NCBI GenBank assembly: GCA_025356865.1
Contig: JANXQJ010000074.1
Coordinates: 1 to 50,435 of the forward strand
Reading direction: 5' to 3'
Source: Deltaproteobacteria bacterium
GTDB taxonomy: Bacteria > Desulfobacterota > Deferrimicrobia > Deferrimicrobiales > Deferrimicrobiaceae
DNA length: 50,435 nucleotides
Position 1 is the stretch's first letter. Each line of letters opens with the position of its first letter. The notes under the pieces are model-generated. The model searched no databases, was not told the DNA's origin, and was given only the letters and a program-made list of their open reading frames with translations. The position numbers and the translations under genes are program-made. This document shows positions 7,096 through 16,834 of this stretch, piece after piece.

Positions 7096-8499
7096 ATGCC
7101 GCGCATCGCCGTCATCGGAGCCGGAATATCGGGACTGTGCACCGCCCACTACCTCATCCGCGAGCTCTCGGCCTCGCACCGCGACGCCGAGATCCTGATC
7201 CTCGAATCCGAGGAGACGCCGGGCGGCAAGATGCGCACGGTCCGTCAGGACGGGTTCAACCTGGAATGGGGGCCCAACGGCTTCCTGACCAACAAGCCGC
7301 ACTCGCTCGACCTGGTGCGCGAACTGGGCGCCGAGGACCGGCTGGCGGTCTCCTCCGACCTGGCCCGCAAGCGGTTCATCTTCTCGGGCGGCACGCTCCA
7401 CCGGCTCCCCGAATCGCCGCCCGCCTTCCTCAAGTCGAAGCTGATGACCACCTCGGGCAAGTTGCGCATCTTCATGGAACCGTTCGCCAAGCCGCCCTCC
7501 CGGATGGTCGAGGACGAATCGCTGGGCGATTTCGCCCGCCGGCGGCTTGGGCCCGAAGCGCTCGAGAAGCTGCTCGACCCGATGGTCACCGGCATCTTCT
7601 GCGGAGACCCCGAACGGATGTCGCTCAAGAGCTGCTTCCCCGCCATCCACGACATGGAGCGCAAGTACGGCAGCCTCGTCAAGGCGATGCTGGCGCTGCG
7701 GCAGGAAAAACGGCGGAAGGGCGTCAAGCAGGAGATGTCGGCCGGCCCGGGCGGCGTCCTCACCTCGTTCGACGACGGCACGCAGGTGCTGGTCGACCTG
7801 CTGGCGGGCAGGCTGGCCGAGGGGCTGCACACCGGCGTCACCGTCGACCGGATCGAGCGGAAGGACGGCCGTTACCGGCTCTCGGTGACGGAAGCCGGCA
7901 AGCAGGACGAGATCCTGGCCGACGCCGTGGTCGTCTCGACGCCCGCCTATGCGGCCGGCGCGCTCCTCTCGCCGCTCGACGCCTCTCTGGCCGACGCGCT
8001 CTCCGCCATCCCCTACGCGCCGATCTCGGTCGTCGCAATCGGCTACGACAAGGCCACGCTCGAAAATCCGCTCGACGGCTTCGGCTTCCTCATCCCGCGG
8101 AAGGAACAGCGCAAGATCCTGGGCGCGCTGTGGGATTCGAGCGTCTTCCCGAACCGCGCGCCTCAGGGGAAGGCGCTGATCCGGGCGATGGTGGGCGGCG
8201 TCCGCGCCCCCGAGCTGGCGTCGATGCCGGCGCCCGAACTGGTGCGCCTCGTACGGCAGGAGTTGCACGACATCATGGGAATCACCGCCGAGCCGGTGCT
8301 GGGCCGCGTCTTTTTCCACGAGAAGGGGATCCCGCAATATTTCGTCGGCCACGGCCGGCTGCTCGACCGGATGGACGCGGCGCTGGCCGCCTTCCCCGGC
8401 CTCTACCTCAACAGCAACGCCTACCGCGGCGTCTCGCTCAACGACTGCGTCCTTCAGTCGCGCCTGGCCGCCCAGCGCCTCTGCAAGGAACTTGTGTAG
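7096..8499 (+). CDS. hemG: Protoporphyrinogen/coproporphyrinogen oxidase, FAD-dependent (HemY type)
   Basis: 467 aa. The Rossmann FAD motif GAGISG is at residues 8-13, followed by ESEETPGGKMRT (dinucleotide-binding continuation). EWGPNGFL, ALEKLLDPMVTGIFCGDPERMS and the C-terminal YLNSNAYRGVSLNDCV are characteristic of the HemY/PPOX family. The family oxidises protoporphyrinogen IX, or coproporphyrinogen III in organisms using the coproporphyrin route, normally with O2. It is last in the radical SAM-hemE-hemH-hemG run, with GGAGG 10 nt before its ATG. The symbol follows common usage in related genomes; structurally it is HemY, not the flavodoxin-like HemG of E. coli. Confidence 0.93.
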   Translation: MPRIAVIGAGISGLCTAHYLIRELSASHRDAEILILESEETPGGKMRTVRQDGFNLEWGPNGFLTNKPHSLDLVRELGAEDRLAVSSDLARKRFIFSGGTLHRLPESPPAFLKSKLMTTSGKLRIFMEPFAKPPSRMVEDESLGDFARRRLGPEALEKLLDPMVTGIFCGDPERMSLKSCFPAIHDMERKYGSLVKAMLALRQEKRRKGVKQEMSAGPGGVLTSFDDGTQVLVDLLAGRLAEGLHTGVTVDRIERKDGRYRLSVTEAGKQDEILADAVVVSTPAYAAGALLSPLDASLADALSAIPYAPISVVAIGYDKATLENPLDGFGFLIPRKEQRKILGALWDSSVFPNRAPQGKALIRAMVGGVRAPELASMPAPELVRLVRQELHDIMGITAEPVLGRVFFHEKGIPQYFVGHGRLLDRMDAALAAFPGLYLNSNAYRGVSLNDCVLQSRLAAQRLCKELV

Positions 8500-8592
8500 G
8501 ACGCGGTCGGCGCTCGATTTCTCCGGCGTCCGATATTAGTATCTTCCCGTAGGATCACTTATCGCTTTTCGAAGAAAAGGAGTTTGGGCCGA

Positions 8593-9126
8593 ATGGACTT
8601 TCTGCAGGTCGACCGGATACTGGTGGAGGCAATTCTCGCTGGAACAAGCGCCGGGTTCATGATGAGCGGGGTCGAACCGGCGGCCGTGGGCGTTTCGAAA
8701 CTGGCCCCCCACTCCCAGGAAATCGCGGTGCTCGTCGGCCTGGCCGGCAAGCGGAGCGGCACGGCCACCCTCCTGATGTCGCGGCGGGCGGCGGTCTACC
8801 TCGCCTCCCGGTTCCTCGGCTGCGAGCACGCCGAGGCCGAGCAGGAGATGCGCAACGCCCAGATCGAGCTCTCGCTGATCCGCGAGGACATCTTCGACGC
8901 CATCTCCGAGATCGCGAACATCCTCGCGGGGACGGTCAAGGAGAAACTCGAGGCGTACGGCGTCACCAACATCTCGTGCCCGTCGATCATCTTCGGCGCC
9001 GACTACAACATGTACCACTTCAAGGGCTTCGACACCGCCTCGATCGAGTACGAGATCAAGGAAATCCCGCAGTTCTTCTTCATGGACCGCTACATCGGCG
9101 TGGTCATCTCCCTCAGTTCGAACTGA
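8593..9126 (+). CDS. CheX/CheC-like chemotaxis phosphatase
   Basis: 177 aa. The helix DAISEIANILAGTVKEKL matches the CheC/CheX phosphatase signature D/S-x3-E-x2-N (here D, E and N at the expected spacing), followed about 21 residues later by the conserved proline. Family knowledge: these dephosphorylate receiver-domain aspartates, chiefly CheY-P. ATG 8593 is chosen because AAGGAG lies 10 nt upstream. It is 28 bp before a hybrid histidine kinase with its own receiver, which is a plausible substrate. No other chemotaxis gene is in the window. A CheX-fold protein without phosphatase activity is an alternative. Confidence 0.85.
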   Translation: MDFLQVDRILVEAILAGTSAGFMMSGVEPAAVGVSKLAPHSQEIAVLVGLAGKRSGTATLLMSRRAAVYLASRFLGCEHAEAEQEMRNAQIELSLIREDIFDAISEIANILAGTVKEKLEAYGVTNISCPSIIFGADYNMYHFKGFDTASIEYEIKEIPQFFFMDRYIGVVISLSSN

Positions 9127-9154
9127 CGGCCGACCCCGCCCGGGGAATCCCGAC

Positions 9155-11851
9155 ATGAACCCTGCCCCCCCCACGCCCGCCGAGGACGGATTCAGCGAAC
9201 GGGAACGCTGGCTTCGCGACGCCCAGAAGGCGGGCGGCGTCGGCTGTTTCCATTTCGACCTCCAGGCAGGCACCTGGAAATGCACCTCAACGATGGAAGA
9301 CATCTTCGGCATCGGCCCCGATTACCCCAAGACATTTCCCGGATGGCTTGAAATCATCGCACCAGAGCAACGGGAGGTGATGGCGGAGTATTACGCGGCG
9401 CTCGCCGCAAGCGGCGCACCCTTCGACAAGGAATACCGAATCCGGCGGATCTCCGACGGCGAAGAGCGGTGGGTGTACGGACGCGGTGAATTTCTCCGGG
9501 GCACCACCGGCGCCCCCGTCAGCTTGATCGGGACGATCATGGACGTCACCAGCCGAAAACGGGAAAAGGAAAAACTTCGCCTGAGCGAAGAGAAATTCTC
9601 CCGCGCATTCGCCGGCGCCCCCCTGATCATGGCCATTTCATCGCTTGAGGACGGCCGCTACTTCGACGTGAACCGATTGTTCTGCGAATCGCTGGGCTGG
9701 ACGCGGGAGGAAGCGATCGGGAAGACTTCCGTGGCGTTGGGACTGATCCCGCTCGAGTACCGCGCGCGGGTTCGGGAGGAACTCCGGACAACCGGGCGGG
9801 TCGACCGGATCGAGATCCCGGTGACCACGAGGGACGGACGCCACCTCGACTGCATCTTCTGCGGCGAGCCGATCGTGATCGAGGGCGAAACGCGGCTGCT
9901 CTCCATCACGGTCGACATCACGGAGCGGAAGCGGGCGGAAGAATCGCTGCGTGAAAGCGAGGCGAAGTTCGCCGCGGTGTTCAACCAGGCACCGCTGCTG
10001 ATGAGCATCAGTTCGCTTGAAGATGGCCGCTACCTCGACGTGAACCGGATGTTTTGCGAAACCTCCGGCTTTTCCCGGGACGAGGTGATCGGAAAAAGCT
10101 CGATCGAGCTTGGCTGGATCACGGCCGGGGATCGCGACCGGATCCTTGAAGAAATCCGCCGGACGGGGCGCGTATCCAACCTGGAGCTGTCGCCGACCGC
10201 GAAGGACGGGCGGCCGGTTGCCTGCCTCTTCAGCGGTGAGCTGATATCGGTCGAAGGAAAGCAGCTGCTCTTGTCGATCGCGCTCGACGTCACCGAGCGA
10301 AGCCGGACCGAGGAAGCGCTGCGGGAGAGCGAGGCCCGCTTCACCCTGTTCATGGAGCACCTGCCCGCCGCCGCGTTCATCAAGGATCCCGAAGGAGTGA
10401 CCTTGATGGCCAACCGTTACCTTCGCGACCTGGCAGGCGGAATCGACATGCTGAACCGGACCACCGCAGAGCTGTTCCCGCCCGAGGTGGCCTCGAAGAT
10501 GATCGCGGACGACCGTCGGGCGCTGGCCGCCGGGCTGACGGTCGTCGAGGAAACGCTGCAGGATATCGAAGGAAGGGAGCGCCACTTCCAGACCATCAAG
10601 TTTCCCGTTCCCATGGGCGGCGGTAAAACCGTCCTCGGAGGCATCGCGGTCGACATCACGGAACGGAAGCAGGCCGAAGAAGAGCGGATCCGGATGCAGG
10701 AGCAGTTGAACCGGGCCCAGAAACTCGACTCGCTCGGCGTGCTTGCGGGCGGCATCGCGCACGACTTCAACAACATACTGACTGCGGTCCTCGGCAACCT
10801 GTCGTTTGCGCGACGGCTGCTGGGAAACGATCACCGGGCGGCGGCTCGGCTGGCCGAATGCGAGAAGGCGACAGTCCGCGCCAGCGAGCTTACGCAGCAA
10901 CTTCTGACGTTCGCGCGGGGAGGCGCACCGGTCAAGGGAACCGTCGATACCACGGCGCTGCTTGAAGAAGTGGTGCACTTCGCGTTGCACGGCTCGAACG
11001 TGCGCGGCGTCCTGGACCTTTCGCCCGGCCTTTGGTGCATCAACGCAGACGAGGGACAGGTCGGCCAGCTATTGAACAACCTGCTCATCAACGCCGGCCA
11101 GTCAATGCCCGGCGGAGGCACCATCACCATTCGGGCCGGAAACGAGACGATGGACGGAAATCCGGGAAACACCCTGCCGCCCGGCCGTTACGTGGCGTTT
11201 TCGGTACGAGACGAGGGATGCGGGATTCAACCCGAGAATCTCGCCCGGGTCTTCGACCCCTATTTCACGACCAAGGAAGGCGGATCGGGGCTGGGGCTGG
11301 CGTCGGTCCACTCGATCGTCCGGCGGCACGGCGGCGACGTGGCGATCTCTTCGGTTCCGGGGAAGGGGACCGAATTCATCATCCGGCTTCCGGCCGCCGC
11401 CGGGGAGGAGACGCCCGGCGAGGCCCGACACTCGGATGCGCACGAAGCGCTCCCCACGGGCAACGGGCGCGTACTCGTCATGGACGACGAAGAGATGCTC
11501 GGCCGGCTTGTGACGATGATGCTCGAGGAACTCGGATACCGGGCCGAGGCGTGTTCGAACGGATCGGAGGCCGTCGACCGGTACCGGGTGGCGCTCGAAA
11601 AAGGAGACCCTTTCGCGGTCGTGATCCTCGATCTCACCATCCCCGGCGGGCTCGGCGGGAAGGAGACCGCGGCGCGCATTCTTGAAATCGACCCCGGCGC
11701 CGTGCTGATCGTCTCGAGCGGCTACTCGAACGACCCGGTCCTGGCCGACTGCGCGGCCTACGGCTTCAAGGGCACGGTCGCGAAACCCTACGCGATGGAA
11801 ACGCTCGCCTCCGAAATGGCCCGGCTCACGAACCCCCGTCCCCACGGGTAA
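9155..11851 (+). CDS. Hybrid sensor histidine kinase, four PAS domains plus receiver
   Basis: 898 aa, no transmembrane segment, so probably a cytosolic sensor. Order: PAS1 (~25-130), PAS2 (~145-262), PAS3 (~269-386), PAS4 (~392-505), HisKA with the phospho-histidine in GGIAHDFNN (H536), HATPase (~620-745; N box NNLLINA, G boxes DEGCGI and GGSGLGLAS) and a receiver (~770-890) with D826 as phospho-acceptor and K877 conserved. PAS2 and PAS3 are near copies of each other with a 124-residue period. No separate output regulator is adjacent. The CheX-like gene just upstream may act on the receiver. The ligand is unknown. Confidence 0.95.
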   Translation: MNPAPPTPAEDGFSERERWLRDAQKAGGVGCFHFDLQAGTWKCTSTMEDIFGIGPDYPKTFPGWLEIIAPEQREVMAEYYAALAASGAPFDKEYRIRRISDGEERWVYGRGEFLRGTTGAPVSLIGTIMDVTSRKREKEKLRLSEEKFSRAFAGAPLIMAISSLEDGRYFDVNRLFCESLGWTREEAIGKTSVALGLIPLEYRARVREELRTTGRVDRIEIPVTTRDGRHLDCIFCGEPIVIEGETRLLSITVDITERKRAEESLRESEAKFAAVFNQAPLLMSISSLEDGRYLDVNRMFCETSGFSRDEVIGKSSIELGWITAGDRDRILEEIRRTGRVSNLELSPTAKDGRPVACLFSGELISVEGKQLLLSIALDVTERSRTEEALRESEARFTLFMEHLPAAAFIKDPEGVTLMANRYLRDLAGGIDMLNRTTAELFPPEVASKMIADDRRALAAGLTVVEETLQDIEGRERHFQTIKFPVPMGGGKTVLGGIAVDITERKQAEEERIRMQEQLNRAQKLDSLGVLAGGIAHDFNNILTAVLGNLSFARRLLGNDHRAAARLAECEKATVRASELTQQLLTFARGGAPVKGTVDTTALLEEVVHFALHGSNVRGVLDLSPGLWCINADEGQVGQLLNNLLINAGQSMPGGGTITIRAGNETMDGNPGNTLPPGRYVAFSVRDEGCGIQPENLARVFDPYFTTKEGGSGLGLASVHSIVRRHGGDVAISSVPGKGTEFIIRLPAAAGEETPGEARHSDAHEALPTGNGRVLVMDDEEMLGRLVTMMLEELGYRAEACSNGSEAVDRYRVALEKGDPFAVVILDLTIPGGLGGKETAARILEIDPGAVLIVSSGYSNDPVLADCAAYGFKGTVAKPYAMETLASEMARLTNPRPHG

Positions 11852-11859
11852 CCGGCAGG

Positions 11860-13536
11860 TTACCGCTTCAGCCGCTTGTACTGCACCCGGTGCGGCTGGT
11901 CGGCCGCGACGCCGAGCCGTTTTTTGCGGTCGTCCTCGTAATCCTGGAAGTTCCCCTCGAACCACACCACCGTCCCGTCGTCCTCGAACGCCAGGATGTG
12001 CGTCGCGATCCGGTCGAGGAACCAGCGGTCGTGCGACACGACCACCGCGCAACCCGCGAAATCGAGGAGCGCCTCCTCGAGCGACCGGAGCGTATCGATG
12101 TCGAGGTCGTTGGTCGGCTCGTCGAGCAGGATCAGGTTGCCGCCGCTTTTCAAAAGCTTGGCCAGGTGCACCCGGTTGCGCTCCCCGCCCGAAAGGTCGC
12201 CCACCCTTTTCTGCTGGTCGGATCCCTTGAAGTTGAACGACGCGCAGTAGGCGCGCGACGGCACCTTCCGCTTCCCCACTTCGAGCGTGTCGGCCCCTTC
12301 CGAGATCTCCTCGTAGACCGTCTTCGCCGGATCGAGCGCGTCGCGTGACTGGTCGACGTAGGCGATCTGGACGGACTGCCCGATCTTGAACGTGCCCGAA
12401 TCGGGCGTCTCGGCGCCGGTCAGGATGCGGAGCAGCGTCGACTTGCCCGCGCCGTTGGGTCCGATGATCCCGACGATACCGCCCGCCGGCAGCCGGAAGC
12501 TCATGTTCTCGAAGAGGACGCGGTCGCCGTACGCCTTCGACAGCCCCTCGGCCTCGATGACCAGGTCGCCCAGCCGCGGCCCCGGCGGAATGACGATCGC
12601 CCCAGCCTCGACCTTGTCGAGATGCTCCTCGTTCAGCAGCTTCTCGTACTGGTTGATGCGCGCCTGCCCTTTCGCGTGACGCGCCTTGGTGCCCATCCGG
12701 ATCCATTCGAGTTCGCGTTCGAGCGTCTTGCGCTTGGCGACCGCCGACTTTTCCTCGAGCGCCATCCGCTGTTCCTTCTGTTCGAGCCACGACGAGTAGT
12801 TGCCCTCCCACGGGATGCCGCGGCCCCGGTCGAGCTCGAGGATCCAGCCCGCGACATTGTCGAGGAAGTAGCGGTCGTGGGTGACGCCGACCACGGTGCC
12901 GGGATATTCGCCGAGGAAACGCTCGAGCCAGGCGACCGACTCGGCGTCTAGGTGGTTGGTGGGCTCGTCGAGCAGCAGGATGTCGGGATGCTGGAGCAGC
13001 AGGCGGCACAGCGCCACGCGCCGTTTTTCACCGCCGGAAAGCGGCCCCACGACGGCATCGGGCGGCGGCAGCCGCAGCGCGTCCATCGCGATGTCGAGGC
13101 GCCGGTCGAGTTCCCACGCGTCGGATGCGTCGATCGCGTCCTGGAGGTTGCCCTGCTCGGCGAGCAGCTTCTCCATCTCGTCGTCGCCCATCGGCTCGGC
13201 GAACGCCATGCTGATCGCCTCGAAGCGGTCGAGCAGCGCCCGCGTTTGGGCGACGCCTTCCTCGACGCACTGCTGCACGGTCTTTTCGGGATCGAGCTGC
13301 GGCTCCTGCGGCAGGAAGCCCACCGATACGCCGGCGCCCGGCACCGCCTCGCCGAGAAATTCCTTGTCGACGCCCGCCATGATCCTGAGCAGCGTCGACT
13401 TGCCCGCGCCGTTCAAGCCCAGGACGCCGATCTTCGCCCCTGGGTAGAAGGAAAGCCAGATGTCCTCGAGGATCATCCGCTTGGGCGGAACCACCTTGCC
13501 GAGTCCCTTCATCGTGTAGACGTACTGAAGCGCCAT
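11860..13536 (-). CDS. ettA: Energy-dependent translational throttle protein EttA (ABC-F ATPase)
   Basis: 558 aa, the usual EttA length. There are two ABC domains without membrane parts: Walker [10 protein letters not shown] and GPNGAGKST, signatures [11 protein letters not shown] and [11 protein letters not shown], and Walker B followed by DEPTNHLD and DEPTNDLD. The linker between domains is the charged P-site tRNA-interaction motif region. The start [14 protein letters not shown] is typical. Family knowledge: it binds the ribosomal E site and gates entry into elongation by ADP/ATP ratio. AAGGAG precedes the ATG. It is convergent with the hybrid kinase (9-bp gap) and divergent from yjbQ. Confidence 0.96.
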   Translation of the reverse strand: MALQYVYTMKGLGKVVPPKRMILEDIWLSFYPGAKIGVLGLNGAGKSTLLRIMAGVDKEFLGEAVPGAGVSVGFLPQEPQLDPEKTVQQCVEEGVAQTRALLDRFEAISMAFAEPMGDDEMEKLLAEQGNLQDAIDASDAWELDRRLDIAMDALRLPPPDAVVGPLSGGEKRRVALCRLLLQHPDILLLDEPTNHLDAESVAWLERFLGEYPGTVVGVTHDRYFLDNVAGWILELDRGRGIPWEGNYSSWLEQKEQRMALEEKSAVAKRKTLERELEWIRMGTKARHAKGQARINQYEKLLNEEHLDKVEAGAIVIPPGPRLGDLVIEAEGLSKAYGDRVLFENMSFRLPAGGIVGIIGPNGAGKSTLLRILTGAETPDSGTFKIGQSVQIAYVDQSRDALDPAKTVYEEISEGADTLEVGKRKVPSRAYCASFNFKGSDQQKRVGDLSGGERNRVHLAKLLKSGGNLILLDEPTNDLDIDTLRSLEEALLDFAGCAVVVSHDRWFLDRIATHILAFEDDGTVVWFEGNFQDYEDDRKKRLGVAADQPHRVQYKRLKR

Positions 13537-13576
13537 ATCGAAAGCTCCTTCTTTGGAGAGAAATTACGGGAGAGAG

Positions 13577-13625
13577 ACTATACCATCACAGCGGCACCAA
13601 CGGTCCGCGAGATCGTGGTATACCG
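13577..13625. promoter_or_regulatory. Divergent extended -10 promoters for ettA and yjbQ
   Basis: On the minus strand TGGTATAGT (13585-13577) faces ettA, about 40 nt from its ATG. On the plus strand TGGTATACC (13616-13624) faces yjbQ. The shared arms TATACCA (13579-13585) and TGGTATA (13616-13622) form a 7-bp inverted repeat with a 30-nt spacer. Confidence 0.55.
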
Positions 13626-13653
13626 GTTCCATCCCCCTTTCCAAGGATAGACC

Positions 13654-14073
13654 ATGAAAAGCTACCGGAAGGAACTGTGGTTCGACATCCCGACGCGGCG
13701 GGCGTTTTTGCACATCACCCCCGAGGTCGAGAAGTGCCTGCGCGAGAGCGGCATCCGCGAAGGGCTGTGCCTCGTCAACGCGATGCACATCACGGCGTCG
13801 GTCTTCATCAACGACAACGAGTCGGGACTGCACGCCGACTACGAGCGCTGGCTGGAACAGCTGGCGCCGCACGAGCCGATCCGGCAGTACCGGCACAACG
13901 ACACCGGCGAGGACAACGGCGACGCGCACCTCAAGCGCCAGATCATGGGCCGGGAGGTGGTCGTGGCGGTCACGGAAGGCAAGCTCGACTTCGGCCCGTG
14001 GGAACGGATCTTCTACGGGGAGTTCGACGGGCGGCGCCGCAAGCGGGTGCTGGTCAAGATCATCGGGGAATGA
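13654..14073 (+). CDS. YjbQ/UPF0047 family protein (secondary thiamine-phosphate synthase family)
   Basis: 139 aa, the normal length. Conserved features include [10 protein letters not shown], the [18 protein letters not shown] stretch with its central histidine, [20 protein letters not shown], and the C-terminal [13 protein letters not shown]. Weak thiamine-phosphate synthase activity has been reported for some family members, but the physiological role is unsettled. AAGGA lies upstream of ATG. Its stop overlaps the start of the pabB-pabC gene by 4 bp (ATGA), implying translational coupling with folate biosynthesis. Confidence 0.93.
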   Translation: MKSYRKELWFDIPTRRAFLHITPEVEKCLRESGIREGLCLVNAMHITASVFINDNESGLHADYERWLEQLAPHEPIRQYRHNDTGEDNGDAHLKRQIMGREVVVAVTEGKLDFGPWERIFYGEFDGRRRKRVLVKIIGE

Positions 14074-16034
14074 CGCGGCCCCTCTCCCCGGCGGAGCGCT
14101 TCGCCCCGGCAACGGGCGAGACCGGCGCCATCCTGCTCGAAACGCAGCGGCCGGACGTCCGCGACCGCTTCTCCTTTCTGTTTCGCAAGCCCGTTCGCAC
14201 GCTGACCGCGCGAACCTTGGCCGAGGTCGTGCCTTGCCTCGAGGAAGCGGCCGGCCTCCAGGCGAGCGGATTCGCCGTCGCCGGCTTCGTCGCCTACGAG
14301 GCCGGGTTCGCGCTGGACGACGCGTTCGAGAAACAGACCCGCACGCCCGCGGGGGAATCCGGGACGGGGCACTCTGCCGATTTCCCGCTGGTGTGGTTCG
14401 GCGTATATGACCGGTGGCTCCGGTACGACCACCTGGCGAAACGGTGGGCGACGGGCGGCAAGGAACCGGTTGCGTGGCCGGTCGCGAATAACCCCGACGC
14501 GGGTCGGGGATGCGCTCCCGTTCCGTGGGCCGGTGCCCTCCCCGATCCCGCGTACTCCCTGTCGGCGGCGGAACACGCCGGGAAGGTCGAGGCGGTCCGC
14601 GCCGCCATCGCCCGGGGCGACGTCTACCAGGCCAACCTGACCGGCACGTTCCGCTTCCCGTTCACGGACGATCCGTATTCCCTCTACCTTCGGCTTCGCG
14701 CCGCCCAACCGGTTCCTTTCGGCGCCTTTCTCCGGTCGAAGGACGGCTGCATCGTGTCGCAGTCGCCCGAGTTGTTCTTCCGCGTGCGGGGACGAAAAAT
14801 CGTGACGCGGCCGATGAAAGGGACCGCCGCCCCCGGCGCAACGGACGCCGGGGACCGCGCCGCCGCGAACGCCCTCAGGCACGACCCGAAGAACCGGGCC
14901 GAAAACGTCATGATCGTCGACCTGCTCCGCAACGACCTGGGCCGGATCTGCGAAACCGGCACCGTCCGGGCGACCCGGCTCTTCGAGGTCCAGCAGTACC
15001 GGACCGTCCTGCAGATGGTGTCGACCGTATCCGGCACCTTGCGGGACGGGCAGGATGCGACGTCGCTCTTCCGCGCCCTGTTCCCGTGCGGTTCGATCAC
15101 GGGCGCACCCAGGATCTCCGCCATGCGGCTGCTGAAAGCCCTCGAACCGGAGGCGCGCGGCATCTACACCGGTGCGATCGGGCTCCTCCTTCCGGGCGGC
15201 GGGATGACCTTCTCGGTCGCGATCCGGACGGCGACGATTCGCGACGGCGTCGCGACTGCCGGCGCGGGAGGCGGCATCGTCTGGGATTCCAGGGCGGAGG
15301 ACGAATATCAGGAAGTTTTCCGGAAGGGACGGTTTCTCACCGCTCCCCCCTGCGATTTCCGGCTGATCGAAACGATGGCTTGGCGGCCGGAGCGCGGTTT
15401 CGTCCATCTTCCCCAACATCTGAAACGGCTCGCCGGCTCGGCGCGCCACTTCGGCTTCCCGGTGAACCTGCGCGCTCTCCGGTCGTCGCTCGATGCCTGC
15501 GTGGCGGGCGTCACGGACGGTCTCCCGAAAAGGGTGCGCCTCCTGCTCGACAGTGCGGGACGGGCGACGGTCGACCTGGGTGCTCTCCAACCGGAGGCGG
15601 GCGACGCCCCCCCGTGGAAAGTCCGGCTCTCCCGGATCTCCGTCTCCTCCGGCGACCCGTTCCTCCGGCACAAGACGACCCGTCGCGACCTCTACGATTC
15701 CGAGCGGGCGGCGGCGCTTTCCGACGGATTCGACGAGGTGCTCTTCCTGAACGAGCGCGGTGAACTCACGGAAGGGACGATCACGAACGTCTTCCTGGAA
15801 ATCGGCGGAGCGCGTTTCACGCCGCCCTGCTCGTGTGGCCTGCTGAACGGCGTCCAGCGGGGCATCCTGCTCGGGGATCCGGCCATGCGTGCATCCGAGC
15901 GGGTCCTGACGGCGAACGACCTGCGGATCGCGACACGGATCCTCCTGGCCAACTCGGTGCGGGGGACCGTTCCGGCGATCCTGGGACCGGGCCGGCCAAC
16001 CGATAAATCACCGGGATCGACGCGCGTCATTTAG
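14070..16034 (+). CDS. pabB: Aminodeoxychorismate synthase component I fused to aminodeoxychorismate lyase (PabB-PabC)
   Basis: 654 aa, two enzymes in one chain making p-aminobenzoate for folate. The PabB part (~1-420) has the chorismate-binding core: PMKGTAAPG (~247-255), [20 protein letters not shown] and [15 protein letters not shown]. The PabC part (~430-654) is a class IV PLP aminotransferase-like lyase with catalytic lysine in [10 protein letters not shown] (K535) and [11 protein letters not shown]. The amidotransferase PabA is not in the window. The start ATG 14070 overlaps the yjbQ stop. The long frame upstream of it is a shadow of yjbQ. No break is seen between the two parts. Confidence 0.95.
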   Translation: MTRPLSPAERFAPATGETGAILLETQRPDVRDRFSFLFRKPVRTLTARTLAEVVPCLEEAAGLQASGFAVAGFVAYEAGFALDDAFEKQTRTPAGESGTGHSADFPLVWFGVYDRWLRYDHLAKRWATGGKEPVAWPVANNPDAGRGCAPVPWAGALPDPAYSLSAAEHAGKVEAVRAAIARGDVYQANLTGTFRFPFTDDPYSLYLRLRAAQPVPFGAFLRSKDGCIVSQSPELFFRVRGRKIVTRPMKGTAAPGATDAGDRAAANALRHDPKNRAENVMIVDLLRNDLGRICETGTVRATRLFEVQQYRTVLQMVSTVSGTLRDGQDATSLFRALFPCGSITGAPRISAMRLLKALEPEARGIYTGAIGLLLPGGGMTFSVAIRTATIRDGVATAGAGGGIVWDSRAEDEYQEVFRKGRFLTAPPCDFRLIETMAWRPERGFVHLPQHLKRLAGSARHFGFPVNLRALRSSLDACVAGVTDGLPKRVRLLLDSAGRATVDLGALQPEAGDAPPWKVRLSRISVSSGDPFLRHKTTRRDLYDSERAAALSDGFDEVLFLNERGELTEGTITNVFLEIGGARFTPPCSCGLLNGVQRGILLGDPAMRASERVLTANDLRIATRILLANSVRGTVPAILGPGRPTDKSPGSTRVI

Positions 16035-16037
16035 AAT
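16032..16037 (+). promoter_or_regulatory. Candidate -10 box for the LOG-family gene
   Basis: TAGAAT 36 nt before ATG 16074, leaving a short leader with a GGGGG ribosome site. The -35 region is poor. Confidence 0.35.
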
Positions 16038-16073
16038 ATCAACCAGTCCGAACACGACAGGGGGATTCCCAAG

Positions 16074-16817
16074 ATGGAAGATCTGGCCGGAAGCGAAACG
16101 TGGCGCGTATTCCGAATCATGAGCGAGTTTGTCGAAGGGTTCGAGTCGCTTTCCCACATCGGCCCGGCGATCACGATCTTCGGAAGCGCCCGGACGGGGA
16201 AGAACGACAAGTTCTACAAGAAGACGCTCGAGGTCGCCGAACTGCTGGCGCGAAACGGCTTCGCGGTCATCTCGGGGGGCGGCCCCGGCATCATGGAGGC
16301 GGCCAACCACGGCGCGCAAAAAGGGAAAGGGCTCTCGGTCGGGCTCAACATCATGCTGCCGATGGAGCAGAAGCCGAACCGCTTCCAGGACAAGTCGCTC
16401 ACCTTCCGCTACTTCTTCGTGCGCAAGGTCATGTTCGTGAAGTACGCCTCGGGGTACATCATCATGCCCGGCGGATTCGGCACGCTCGACGAATTCTTCG
16501 AGTCGCTCACGCTGATCCAGACCGGCAAGCTCCGGCGCTTCCCCGTCGTACTGATGGGGAAAAAATTCTGGGGCGGCCTGCTCGACTGGGTGAAGAACAC
16601 GATGGTGCGCGAGGGAATGATCTCTCCGGCCGACCTCGACCTGTTCCACGTCACGGACGACCCGGAGGACGCGCTCGCCCATATCGTCGCCTTCCACGAG
16701 AAGCAGGCCCGGCCGGTCGGTGAACGGCGGGAACGGAACCGGCTGCCGCCGAAAAACATGGAAAGCGGGAAAGCAAAGGGAAAGATCACGGCCCCGCGCG
16801 CCCGCGTCGCCAAATAA
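16074..16817 (+). CDS. LOG-family Rossmann protein (TIGR00730; nucleotide 5'-monophosphate phosphoribohydrolase-like)
   Basis: 247 aa. It carries the family motifs SGGGPGIMEAANHGA and PGGFGTLDEFFE, the latter holding the catalytic glutamate and nucleotide-binding glycines. Characterised relatives cleave the ribose phosphate from cytokinin or purine/pyrimidine monophosphates. The exact substrate here is unknown. The tail (last ~25 residues) is basic and probably disordered. The glutaredoxin gene follows after 17 bp. Confidence 0.92.
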   Translation: MEDLAGSETWRVFRIMSEFVEGFESLSHIGPAITIFGSARTGKNDKFYKKTLEVAELLARNGFAVISGGGPGIMEAANHGAQKGKGLSVGLNIMLPMEQKPNRFQDKSLTFRYFFVRKVMFVKYASGYIIMPGGFGTLDEFFESLTLIQTGKLRRFPVVLMGKKFWGGLLDWVKNTMVREGMISPADLDLFHVTDDPEDALAHIVAFHEKQARPVGERRERNRLPPKNMESGKAKGKITAPRARVAK

Positions 16818-16834
16818 CCGAAGGGGCCTCTCCC

